Assembly (NCBI GenBank): GCA_015655365.1
Contig: JAATFE010000158.1
Span: 1-8,638 of the forward strand
Origin: Terriglobales bacterium
GTDB lineage: Bacteria; Acidobacteriota; Terriglobia; Terriglobales; Acidobacteriaceae
Length of the DNA: 8,638 bases
Direction of reading: 5' to 3'
The position numbers were made by a program, and so were the translations under genes. Shown piece by piece: positions 1-6,996 of the stretch; position 1 is the first letter of the stretch; the number at the start of each line of letters is the position of its first letter. The notes below the pieces were generated by a model, which saw nothing but the letters and a program-made list of their open reading frames with translations, was not told the DNA's origin and ran no database searches.

Positions 1-21
1 ATGCAGATGGATGCATGAACG

Positions 22-48
22 GAAGGGGAGCCGCACAGGCTCCCCTTC
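22..48 (-). terminator. Hairpin terminator of the hydrolase/lipoprotein/peptidase operon
   Basis: An 11-bp perfect inverted repeat (22-32 pairs with 38-48) encloses a 5-nt loop, GCACA. It begins 24 nt past the stop codon of the minus-strand S46 gene, where an operon terminator is expected. The minus-strand sequence after the stem is only moderately T-rich and has no uninterrupted U run, so it is not a textbook rho-independent terminator, and it could also serve a gene arriving from the left. The stem is long and exact enough that chance is unlikely. Confidence 0.6.
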
Positions 49-71
49 GTGTTTGTGTGAAGACGAGCGGC

Positions 72-2152
72 TTACTTCTTGCCTTCCAGTTCATCCGCCA
101 GTGCGCTGGCGTTGTAGAGCTTGCGCAGGCCCTCGATCATACCGGCGGAGTGCACCGCGACCGCCCGGTTCTTTCCACCCTCATAGACGAAATCGCCGGC
201 CAGCGATTCGATGTTGCCGTCGAAGATCAGGCCCACCAGTTCTCCATTGCGGTTCACCACCGGGGAGCCGGAGTTGCCGCCGATAATATCTCCGGTAGTA
301 ACGAAATCGAGCGGGGTGGCCAGGTCCAGCTTGTCGCGGCCAGCCGCCTCTTTGGGCGTCAGGTCGAAGGGCGGCTGGTTGCTGAAGCTGGCGGCGCGGT
401 CGTAGAGCCCATAGAAGGTGGTGAAGGGCGGGGCAACGGTGCCGTTGTAGGGGTAACCATCCACCGTGCCGTAGCTCAGGCGCAGCGTGAAAGTGGCGTC
501 GGGATAGGCGTTTTTGCCATAGACCAGGAAGCGGGCCTTGCCCAGCTTTTCGCCGGCCGGGGTCAGCACGCTGACCAACGACTCGCGCAGACGGTTGGTG
601 CTCTCGCGCACAATGGGATCCACGCGGCGCGCAGCCACGATCATGGGATCGGTGGAAGCCGCCACGGCTGCCTCGCCGCCGTCGAGCAGTGACTTGCGGA
701 AGGCCGGATCGGCCAGCTTGGTGCCGTCCACCAGGGCGTTTACCGTCTGGTCCACGCCTGCGCCCTGCACAATGGCCTGCACAAAGGCGTCGTTCTTGCC
801 TAGTTTCTCCTGGGCCAGCTTGAGGGCCGCGGCCATGAAGAGCTTCTCTGTCGAGGGATAGACCGGGGCCGGCGACAGCAATTGGAACTTGAGCGACTCC
901 AGTCCGGCGTCGTGGAACTGCGGGAGGCGCTCGCCGTCGGGCTTCTTGATCTCGGCCACGTATTGTACGATCTGGAGCGCGTTGGTAAAGAGCCGGCTGT
1001 CGGTGCGGCGGAAGAGCTGGCTCTGGATCTCCGGCTTCACCTGCTCCTCGACGCGCGCAATTGTATCCCAGGCGTCGCCATAAGCCTTTTGCCACTCGGG
1101 ATTGGCGGCAACCTTGGCGCGGAAGTCGTCTTCCTCGGCCTGTTTTTTGGCCAGGATGGCCTTGTCCGCCAGCGCCTCGCCGCGGCCCACATAAACCTTG
1201 TAGCCGTTTCGCAGGCTGAAAATCGTGCTGCCCACCAGCCGCGCCTGTTCCGGCCCCTGCGCGGCAAAGGCCTGGGCGGTGGCGATGCGCCGCCTCAAAT
1301 ACTCGGTCACCGCCGGACCGCGCACATCGCGCTCCAGCAGCAATTGGGACACCGTATCCTGGCGTTCGGTCGCGCCGGGATGGCCGGAGACGAAGGTCAA
1401 CTCGCCGGGCGCGGCGCCCTTGGCGCTCCACTTCAGGTAGTGATCGGAGTGCAGTGGCTTGCCGTTCTCATAGACACGGAAAATGGCCATATCCAGGTCG
1501 TAACGCGGATAAGTGAAGTTATCCGGATCGCCGCCAAAAAAGGCCGCTTGCTGCTCAGGAGCAAACACCAGCCGCACGTCGGTGTAAGCCTTGTATTGAT
1601 AAAGCCAATATTCGCCGCCCTGGTAGAACGTGACCACGTCGGAGCGAAGACCGGTCTTGTCCTTGCTTTCTTTCTCAATGGCCGCGCAACCTCGGCGTCG
1701 CGAGCCTTCAGCGCCTGGGCATCGTTGGCGATGCCTTTCGCCACGCTCTGCACCCGCGCGGTCACGTCCTGCATCGCCACCAGCACGTTGACTTCGAGAT
1801 CGGGAGACTTCATCTCGGCATCCGCCGTGGCGGCATAGAAGCCGTCGCGCAGATAGTCGTGCTCTGCCGTCGAGTTCTTCTGCAACTGGTCGCGGGCCAC
1901 GTGATGATTGGTGAGCAGCAGCCCGTTGGGGCTGACAAACGATCCCGATCCGCCGTCGTTGAGTCGCACGCTGGCCAGGCGCAGATGATCGAGCCACTCC
2001 TGCGACGGCTTGAAGTTGTACTTGGCCGCCAGTTGCTTGAGGGGCGGGTTGTCAAAGGTCCACATGCCTTCTTCGGCGTGAATCGTGGGCGAGGCGGCCA
2101 GCAGCAACGCGGCCGGGAGCAGCAGAACGGAGCGAAGAGAGCGTGCGAACAT
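72..2152 (-). pseudogene. S46 family dipeptidyl peptidase (DPP7-like), frameshifted
   Basis: Secreted serine exopeptidase of MEROPS family S46, which releases dipeptides from the N-terminus of oligopeptides. One base appears to be missing near 1680-1688: the N-terminal part (2152 to about 1688) and the C-terminal part (about 1682 to 72) lie in different frames, and restoring one base gives a continuous 693-residue protein, normal for S46. In that numbering residues 1-26 are a signal peptide with an Ala-rich end. The trypsin-like triad is visible: H84 in TNHHVA, D221 in DLDMAIFR and S628 in GGNSGSP. The residue 18 past the serine is G646 (FDGN), as in DPP7-type enzymes and unlike the Arg of DPP11, so hydrophobic rather than acidic P1 residues are predicted. 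The start is the ATG at 2152, with GAGGA 5 nt upstream; an in-frame TTG at 2164 overlaps that Shine-Dalgarno and is unlikely. It is the last gene of the operon, 12 nt after the lipoprotein gene. It is either a true pseudogene or an intact gene with a sequence error. Family assignment is certain; activity is not. Confidence 0.9.
1680..1688 (-). other. Frameshift site inside the S46 peptidase gene
   Basis: Reading the minus strand, the family-like sequence ...LKARDAEVAR stays in the first frame up to GTTGCGCGG, after which homology-like sequence AIEKESKDKTGLRS continues only in another frame. Inserting one base in the CGCGGCC stretch joins them exactly, giving EVAR-AIEKES. There is no long homopolymer, but the short GC-rich alternating run is a plausible site for either a base-call error or a real deletion. 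No slippery heptamer or downstream pseudoknot that would suggest programmed frameshifting is evident. Confidence 0.85.
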
Positions 2153-2157
2153 AGGCG

Positions 2158-2162
2158 TCCTC
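2158..2162 (-). promoter_or_regulatory. Ribosome binding site of the S46 gene
   Basis: GAGGA on the minus strand lies 5 nt before the ATG at 2152 and immediately after the TAA of the lipoprotein gene (2165-2167). It fixes the ATG, not the upstream in-frame TTG at 2164, as the start. The compact arrangement of stop, Shine-Dalgarno and start suggests translational coupling with the lipoprotein gene. Confidence 0.7.
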
Positions 2163-2164
2163 AA

Positions 2165-3157
2165 TTAGTTGACGGTAATGCTGACCACACCTGTCGTGTT
2201 GCTGGCGGCGTAGGTGCACGATCCGCCGTACGTGGCGGTGATGGCGTGGGTCCCGGCGGTGCTGAATGAGGCGGCAAGGGTCGCGATTCCCGAAGTCAGC
2301 GTACCGGTTCCCAGAGAGACCGCGGGAGTCGAAGTGGAGTCGTAGAATGTGACGACTCCGGTTGCCGCGGCTGGGGCAACGGTGGCCGTCAAGGTAACGC
2401 TGGTGCCGGTCGTTGCCGTGGTGGCCGATGTGGCCAGCGTGGTGGTGGTGGGCGTAAGGCTCGTCGAGGCGTCGACCGAGAGTGTCAAGGGGGTCGAAGT
2501 GCTTGGGGCATCGGTGGTCGAACCGCCGTAAGCGGCCGTCACCGTGTGCTGTCCGGGTGTGCAGAATGAAGTCGTTTGGATTGCCGTACCTGACGTCAGT
2601 GTTGCACTTCCCAGCGAACCCGAAGTCGTGGTGTCGGTGAACGCGACGTTTCCTGTTGCTGTCGCCGGAGAAACCGCAGCCGTCAAGTTCACGTTTTCGC
2701 CCGTCGTGAGCGTGCCGGTGGGGGTAGCCGTAAGCACGGTGGTGGTGTCTGTCTGGTTGGCCGCCGCACTCGCCGTGAGGGACACCGCGTTCGAAGTGCT
2801 GGTGGCGTAGGTGCCATCTCCCCCGTAACCGGCAGTTACCGAAAACGTCCCGGCGTTGGCGAATGTTGTCGACAGGGTTGCAGTTCCTGAAGTAACTGCT
2901 CCCGTCCCGAGCGAGGTGGAACCGGAGTAGAACGTAACGGTTCCAGTCGCCGCCGCCGGCGAGACGACGGCCGTTAGGGTCATGGCCGTGCCGACCACCG
3001 GTGTGGTGGTCGACGCGGTCAGCGTAGTGGTGGTGGCGGTGGTTCCGCCCGAACCGGTTGGCGCCTGCCAAAAGTCGCCGCAACCGTTCAGGAACGGCGC
3101 TGCCGTTAACGCAAAAAGAAGGATGAGCGTTCCACTGCAAGCTGGCGTATTTTTCAT
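2165..3157 (-). CDS. Ig-like repeat lipoprotein
   Basis: A 330-residue exported protein of unknown specific function. Residues 1-25 form a lipoprotein signal peptide with lipobox L-N-G-C, putting the lipidated cysteine at position 26. A short Gly/Thr-rich linker follows, then three repeats of a bacterial Ig-like beta-sandwich (Big_3/Big_5-like), roughly 39-130, 135-228 and 234-330. Each repeat shows the same landmarks: a TTTxL opening, TLTAxVxPAxATGxVxF, a GxATLTSG turn, and a closing TAxYGG. Composition is dominated by Thr, Ser, Ala and Gly with few charged residues, typical of surface-exposed adhesive or spacer modules. C199 and C314 sit in repeats two and three and could form a disulfide, though they are not in equivalent positions. 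No catalytic domain is visible. The start is the ATG at 3157, with AAAGGAG 6 nt upstream; longer in-frame extension runs into the preceding gene. It sits 32 nt after the hydrolase gene and 12 nt before the S46 gene, so it probably acts as an envelope-anchored partner or scaffold in the same operon. Function is inferred. Confidence 0.88.
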   Translation of the reverse strand: MKNTPACSGTLILLFALTAAPFLNGCGDFWQAPTGSGGTTATTTTLTASTTTPVVGTAMTLTAVVSPAAATGTVTFYSGSTSLGTGAVTSGTATLSTTFANAGTFSVTAGYGGDGTYATSTSNAVSLTASAAANQTDTTTVLTATPTGTLTTGENVNLTAAVSPATATGNVAFTDTTTSGSLGSATLTSGTAIQTTSFCTPGQHTVTAAYGGSTTDAPSTSTPLTLSVDASTSLTPTTTTLATSATTATTGTSVTLTATVAPAAATGVVTFYDSTSTPAVSLGTGTLTSGIATLAASFSTAGTHAITATYGGSCTYAASNTTGVVSITVN

Positions 3158-3163
3158 TTGGCG

Positions 3164-3170
3164 CTCCTTT
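3164..3170 (-). promoter_or_regulatory. Ribosome binding site of the Ig-repeat lipoprotein
   Basis: AAAGGAG on the minus strand lies 6 nt before the ATG at 3157. It decides the start of the lipoprotein, since the reading frame stays open far upstream into the neighbouring hydrolase gene without a Shine-Dalgarno. The position also places a lipoprotein signal peptide exactly at the N-terminus. Confidence 0.8.
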
Positions 3171-3189
3171 TGTCTTGCGGGAAACTTTC

Positions 3190-5103
3190 TTACATCTTCG
3201 GCATGACCAGCACTTCCACGCCGGAAGCAGCATCCTTCTGGTGAAAGACCTGCTCGGTGGCCTTCTGAAACTCTTCCGGCCGGGCATTGGGAATGTCGGT
3301 GAAAGTTTGCGGGTTGCGGTCGGCAAGCGGGAACCAGGAACTCTGCACCTGAATCATGATGCGGTGGCCGCGCCGGAAGGTGTGGAAAAGATCGGGCATG
3401 GTGAAGTTCAGGTCCGCTTCCTTGCCCGGCGTCAGCGGCTCGGGCTTTTCCCAACTGTTGCGGAACTTGGCGCGGAACGGTTCGCCGCGCAGCAACTGCT
3501 GATAGCCTCCCATGAACAGCGGCGGCGTGTCCATGACGCGCTTGTTGGGGGGCGCGGAGGCGTAGTCCTCCGGGTAGACGTCGATCAGCTTCACCACAAA
3601 ATCCGAGTCGGTGCCGGAACTGGCGATCTTGAGCCGCGGCGAGATAGGGCCGGCGATGGTTACGTCTTCTTCCAGCGGGTCGGTTTGGTAAACCAGCACG
3701 TCGGGCCGGTAGCTGGCGAAGCGCTGGTCGTCCACCATGTAGCGCTGGGGAACGGTGTTGGTGGTGTAGCACACAAACGGCACCGGATGGTTGGGATCGC
3801 TCACATACTCATCCACGCCCTTGGCTTCCGCTGGCGGATCGAAGCTGAGCTTGCCGCCGGCATGGAAGTAAAGCGTCTTGGCCGTGGCGGTTTTGGGCGG
3901 CCACGTGTCGAAGCTGCGCCAGACGTTGGTTCCAGTCTCAAACACCACGGCCTTGGCTTGCGCCGCGCCCTTGCCCTTGAGGTAGTGCTCGAAGAAAGGG
4001 AACTGGATGCTGGTGCGGAAGTACTCGCCGGTTTTGGCGTCGAACTGCACATCGCCCAGGTGGTCGCCGTCGCTGCGCGCCCAGCCGCCGTGGACCCACG
4101 GGCCCTCCACCAGCGTGGTAGGCGTTTGGGGATTGAACTGGTTGATGGCGTTGAAGGTGCGATAGGGGCCGCTGAGGTCTTCGGCGTCATACCAGCCGCC
4201 CACCACCAGCACCGCGCAATGCACGTTCTTCATGTGCTGCGAAAGGTCGCGCGCCTTCCAGTAAGCGTCGTAGGTGTCGTGCTTGGCCTGGTCGTTGAAG
4301 AGCCAGTTCGATCCCTTCAGGTAGAGCTTGTCCAGGTTGGCGATGTTGCCCGCCTGCAAATAAAACTTGTAACTGTCCGGCGTGCCGAAGTCGAAAGGCA
4401 CTGTGGGCGCGGGAGTCTGGGGGTTCTTCTGCGGATGGAAAAACGGTCCATAGAAACCGAAGTTGGCCGAGAGCATGAAGGCTCCGCCGTGGTAGCCGTC
4501 GTCGCCCAGAAAGAGGTTGGTCATGGGCGCCTGGGGGCTGGCCGCCACCAGCGCCGGGTGGGAGTCGATGATCGAGGCCGACGTATAGAACCCTGGGTAC
4601 GAGATGCCCCAGATGCCCACTTTGCCGTTGTTGTTGGCCACATGCTTGAGCAGGAATTCGATCGTGTCGTAGGTGTCGGAGGCGTCGTCCACGTCCTGCG
4701 GCGACTTCTTCTCGTCGATGTGCGGACGCATCTCGATGAATTCGCCTTCGCTCATCCAGCGTCCGCGCACGTCCTGGTAGACGAAGATGTAGCCGCTCTT
4801 TTCAAACTCCGGTGAGGGGCCGAGATGCATGGGATACTGATCCTCGCCGTAAGGGCCTACGTTGTAGGGCGTGCGGTCCATCATGAACGGATAAGGGCCG
4901 CCGGCGGCGTCTTTGGGCACGTAGACCGCCGTAAACAGGCGCTTGCCGTCGCGCATGGGGATGCGGAACTCGTACTTGGTGTAGTGGGCGCGGACGGAAT
5001 CTTCTTTGGGTGCGTCGGGGGCCGGTTGCTGGGCGCGAACCACGGGTAAGGCAAACGCAAGAAGGACAAAAATAGCGAGAGGGAATCGGTGCAGTCTGGG
5101 CAT
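3190..5103 (-). CDS. Secreted CocE/NonD-family hydrolase, alpha-amino acid ester hydrolase-like
   Basis: A 637-residue alpha/beta hydrolase of the CocE/NonD (X-Pro dipeptidyl-peptidase S15-like) family, which includes cocaine esterase, glutaryl-7-ACA acylase and alpha-amino acid ester hydrolases (AEH). Residues 1-24 are a signal peptide ending VVRA, so the enzyme is exported. The catalytic domain spans about 40-400. The nucleophile is S168 in GISYPG, with Y169 as the likely oxyanion-hole residue, acid D306 in GGWYDAED and base H338 in GPWVHG. The AEH carboxylate cluster that binds the substrate's alpha-amino group is present as D202 (34 residues after the nucleophile), E308 and D309. The C-terminal half from about 450 is the PepX_C jelly-roll (RPDVLVYQTDPLEEDVTIAG and following). 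Length fits AEH. It probably cleaves esters or amides of amino acids with a free amino group; a general peptidase or acylase is the alternative. It is the first gene of the three-gene operon, 32 nt before the lipoprotein gene, and divergent from glnA. The start is either ATG 5103 or CTG 5109 (see the ribosome binding site entry). Confidence 0.92.
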   Translation of the reverse strand: MPRLHRFPLAIFVLLAFALPVVRAQQPAPDAPKEDSVRAHYTKYEFRIPMRDGKRLFTAVYVPKDAAGGPYPFMMDRTPYNVGPYGEDQYPMHLGPSPEFEKSGYIFVYQDVRGRWMSEGEFIEMRPHIDEKKSPQDVDDASDTYDTIEFLLKHVANNNGKVGIWGISYPGFYTSASIIDSHPALVAASPQAPMTNLFLGDDGYHGGAFMLSANFGFYGPFFHPQKNPQTPAPTVPFDFGTPDSYKFYLQAGNIANLDKLYLKGSNWLFNDQAKHDTYDAYWKARDLSQHMKNVHCAVLVVGGWYDAEDLSGPYRTFNAINQFNPQTPTTLVEGPWVHGGWARSDGDHLGDVQFDAKTGEYFRTSIQFPFFEHYLKGKGAAQAKAVVFETGTNVWRSFDTWPPKTATAKTLYFHAGGKLSFDPPAEAKGVDEYVSDPNHPVPFVCYTTNTVPQRYMVDDQRFASYRPDVLVYQTDPLEEDVTIAGPISPRLKIASSGTDSDFVVKLIDVYPEDYASAPPNKRVMDTPPLFMGGYQQLLRGEPFRAKFRNSWEKPEPLTPGKEADLNFTMPDLFHTFRRGHRIMIQVQSSWFPLADRNPQTFTDIPNARPEEFQKATEQVFHQKDAASGVEVLVMPKM

Positions 5104-5115
5104 CGGCAGTGAAAT

Positions 5116-5120
5116 CTCCT
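5116..5120 (-). promoter_or_regulatory. Ribosome binding site of the CocE-type hydrolase
   Basis: AGGAG on the minus strand lies 12 nt before the ATG at 5103, a long spacing, but only 6 nt before an in-frame CTG at 5109. Either the ATG is used with poor spacing, or translation starts at the CTG and adds two residues (start-Pro) ahead of MPRL. The signal peptide is nearly identical in both cases, so function would not change. Confidence 0.5.
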
Positions 5121-5305
5121 GAGAAAACAGGTTACTCCATGCGGTTGGGCCGGACGGCGGTTGCGCCTGGGGACTTCGCCCTTCCGGCATTCCGCAAAAC
5201 TGTTTTTCTTATGCGTGCCGGGCCGCACCGCGTTACTCTAAGTTCACAAGCTACCCACAGCCGCCTGCGCCATTCCACGCAAGGGCTGCACCTTTTATCT
5301 CGCCG

Positions 5306-5313
5306 AAAAGGAG
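5306..5313 (+). promoter_or_regulatory. Ribosome binding site of glnA
   Basis: AAAAGGAG is followed by a 4-nt gap and the ATG at 5318. It is a strong Shine-Dalgarno, supports this start, and agrees with expected high translation of glutamine synthetase. Confidence 0.75.
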
Positions 5314-5317
5314 ATCC

Positions 5318-6748
5318 ATGTCTGCTGACTACCGCAACTTTCTTGCTCTCTCGTATGAGGAGTTAGAAGAGCTCAACCTGACAGCCAAGGCTGATCGTGT
5401 CAACCGGGTCTCGGCGGACGAGATTCGCGAGAAGCGGTTGAAGTATCTGGCCGAAGAGAAGCGGATCAAGGCCGTGACCGTGCTGTTCAGCGACCTCGAA
5501 GGCCGCCTGCACCTGCTCGACTACGACAAGAAGTTTCTGCTCGGCTCCTACGAAAACCTGACCTTCGACGGTTCCTCCATCCGCGGCTTTACGGCCCAGA
5601 AGGAGAGCGATCTGCGCCTCGGCATTGACTGGAGCGCCTTCTATTGGGTGCCTGTCGACGTCTTCGGCACCGGCAAGGTGGTGGTCTTCGGCACCGTGCT
5701 CGACAAGGACGGCACGGCCTACACCGGCGACCTGCGCGGCGTGCTCAAGGGTTACTGCGACAAGCTCTATGCGGAGAAGGGCTACACCCTGAATGCCGCT
5801 CCAGAAATCGAAGGCTTCCTTTTCGCGGGCAAGGACGCGGAGCAGAAATATTGCGAGACCAATAAATTCGAGCTCATCAGCACCGGCGGCTACTATCACT
5901 CGCTGCCGCTCGATCCGTTGCGCCAGTTCATTGACACTTCGGCGGAAGTGCAGCGCGCCATGGGCTTCCAGAACGAAAAGGATCACCCCGAAGTCGCGCC
6001 CAGCCAGTTCGAAATCAACTATAGCTACGCCGAAGCGGTGGCCGCAGCGGACCAGATTCAGCTTTACAAGCTGCTGACTCGCCAGATCGCCGCCAACATG
6101 GGCTACACCGCCTGTTACCTGCCCAAGCCCATCGTCGGCGTCAACGGCAGCGGCATGCACACCAACGTTTCGGTCTCCCAGGGCAAGACCAACATGTTCT
6201 GGGACGAGAAGGGCGAGGAGCAGCTCTCCGGCTTTGGCTGGAGCTTCCTGGACCGCATCCTGACCCGCGCGCTAGACCTTTGCCTCATCTTTAACTCCAG
6301 CGTGAACGCCTATCGCCGCTTGGACCCGCACTTCGAGGCGCCCAACCAGATTCGGGCCTCGGCCACCGACCGTGGCGCCATGGTTCGCGTTCCCATCGGC
6401 AACAAGCGCTCCATGCGCACCGAAGTGCGCGCCGTAGCGCCGGACGCCAACCCCTACCTGACCCTCTACTCGATCTTCAAGACCGGCATCGACGGCAACA
6501 TCTCCGACGTTGAAGGTCTGCGTGCCGGCGGACGCTTCCTGCCCGACAACATTCAGGACGCCATCGAAGATTTCAAGGGCTCGGCCTGGATCGGGGAGAT
6601 TCTGGGCGTGGATGTGCAGGGCCGCTATGCCGACCTGAAGCAGGCCGTGGCCAACCGCTCGCCTCGGGAGCTGGGGAGCATCGTCAAGGCCTCCGAGGTG
6701 CAGTATCACCACGCGGTCTACAACCAGTCTCTCTGGAACCAGTTCTAG
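5318..6748 (+). CDS. glnA: Type I glutamine synthetase
   Basis: Cytoplasmic enzyme making glutamine from glutamate, ammonia and ATP. It is 476 residues, typical for GSI. The beta-grasp N-domain (about 50-145) holds FDGSS (83-87), giving the ammonia-site D84 and S87. The catalytic domain has metal ligands E163 and E165 (PEIEGF) and H281 in NGSGMHTN. The flap R334/E340 in NAYRRLDPHFEAP matches E. coli R321/E327. R352 and R357 match R339 and R344, and E369/R371 in RTEVR match E357/R359. All key catalytic residues are therefore present. The second histidine of GSGMHxH is Asn here. The KNLYDLPPEE adenylylation loop is absent, the segment after DANPYL (about 374-410) being short and unrelated, so control by GlnE adenylylation is unlikely. 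The B. subtilis feedback residue R62 aligns with an alanine (FTAQKESD). A helical extension of about 45 residues precedes the usual GSI start. The gene stands alone, with no glnB or amt neighbour visible, and is divergent from the hydrolase operon. Assignment is strong; regulation is inferred. Confidence 0.96.
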   Translation: MSADYRNFLALSYEELEELNLTAKADRVNRVSADEIREKRLKYLAEEKRIKAVTVLFSDLEGRLHLLDYDKKFLLGSYENLTFDGSSIRGFTAQKESDLRLGIDWSAFYWVPVDVFGTGKVVVFGTVLDKDGTAYTGDLRGVLKGYCDKLYAEKGYTLNAAPEIEGFLFAGKDAEQKYCETNKFELISTGGYYHSLPLDPLRQFIDTSAEVQRAMGFQNEKDHPEVAPSQFEINYSYAEAVAAADQIQLYKLLTRQIAANMGYTACYLPKPIVGVNGSGMHTNVSVSQGKTNMFWDEKGEEQLSGFGWSFLDRILTRALDLCLIFNSSVNAYRRLDPHFEAPNQIRASATDRGAMVRVPIGNKRSMRTEVRAVAPDANPYLTLYSIFKTGIDGNISDVEGLRAGGRFLPDNIQDAIEDFKGSAWIGEILGVDVQGRYADLKQAVANRSPRELGSIVKASEVQYHHAVYNQSLWNQF

Positions 6749-6784
6749 GGCACTGCCCGATTGAAGTTGCACCAGCTTAGGTGC

Positions 6785-6810
6785 CCCAGGTCCCGATTTT
6801 GGGACCTGGG
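6785..6810. repeat. Perfect 10-bp hairpin downstream of glnA
   Basis: CCCAGGTCCC (6785-6794) and GGGACCTGGG (6801-6810) form an exact inverted repeat around GATTTT, 36 nt after the glnA stop. No T-run follows on either strand (AAAGCG on the plus side), so it is not a standard rho-independent terminator. It may protect the 3' end of the mRNA or be one copy of a dispersed palindrome; I recall similar 'GTGCCCCAGGTC...' hairpins between acidobacterial genes, but cannot verify this here. Confidence 0.6.
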
Positions 6811-6885
6811 AAAGCGCGAACTCAAGGCACGAAATCATCCGGTCAGAGACCCAGGGAACTCTGGGCACTCCATTGGGGTAAGACG

Positions 6886-6942
6886 GCAAGGGCGGCGCGG
6901 CCACATCGGCTTCGCCGCCCTTGCGCGTTTATTCGATTTATT
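6886..6942 (+). terminator. Likely rho-independent terminator of glnA
   Basis: A 12-bp perfect stem, GCAAGGGCGGCG (6886-6897) with CGCCGCCCTTGC (6913-6924), encloses a 15-nt loop. On the plus strand it is followed after 3 nt by a T-rich stretch at 6928-6942 (two TTTATT blocks). It is 137 nt past the glnA stop, so the transcript would have a long structured 3' region. This is the best terminator candidate for glnA in the window. Confidence 0.65.
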
Positions 6943-6996
6943 GGGCAAGGAGCGCCAGGGAATCGCATTTGGAATTCCCAGAGCACTCTCATCGAC

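Larger units (their letters stand above)
5104..5317. promoter_or_regulatory. Divergent intergenic region between the hydrolase operon and glnA
   Basis: These 214 bp must hold the promoters of both the leftward operon and the rightward glnA. I see no convincing sigma70 -35/-10 pair, no sigma54 -24/-12 box and no strong palindrome. An AT-richer patch at about 5195-5215 could belong to a promoter. The only firm signals are the two ribosome binding sites at the ends. The role is inferred from gene orientation. Confidence 0.45.

Noticed and set aside
1675..1695. Programmed ribosomal frameshifting in the S46 gene
   Set aside because: No slippery heptamer, internal Shine-Dalgarno or evident downstream stem, and S46 peptidases are not known to use it.
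882..1838. A 318-codon plus-strand frame opposite the S46 gene
   Set aside because: Antisense shadow of the peptidase; its composition mirrors the coding strand and there is no start signal.
1690..1997. The N-terminal 100 or so codons of the minus-strand frame that carries the S46 C-terminus
   Set aside because: This part (beginning MARSSAPGQ) is out-of-frame noise upstream of the frameshift; the real N-terminus is in the other frame and starts at 2152.
3175..4815. A 546-codon open frame on the plus strand opposite the CocE-type hydrolase
   Set aside because: It is a high-GC antisense shadow: no Shine-Dalgarno, no family resemblance, while the minus strand shows a complete hydrolase with triad and signal peptide.
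5363..6160. Minus-strand 265-codon frame opposite glnA
   Set aside because: Antisense shadow of a highly conserved glutamine synthetase gene; no supporting signals.
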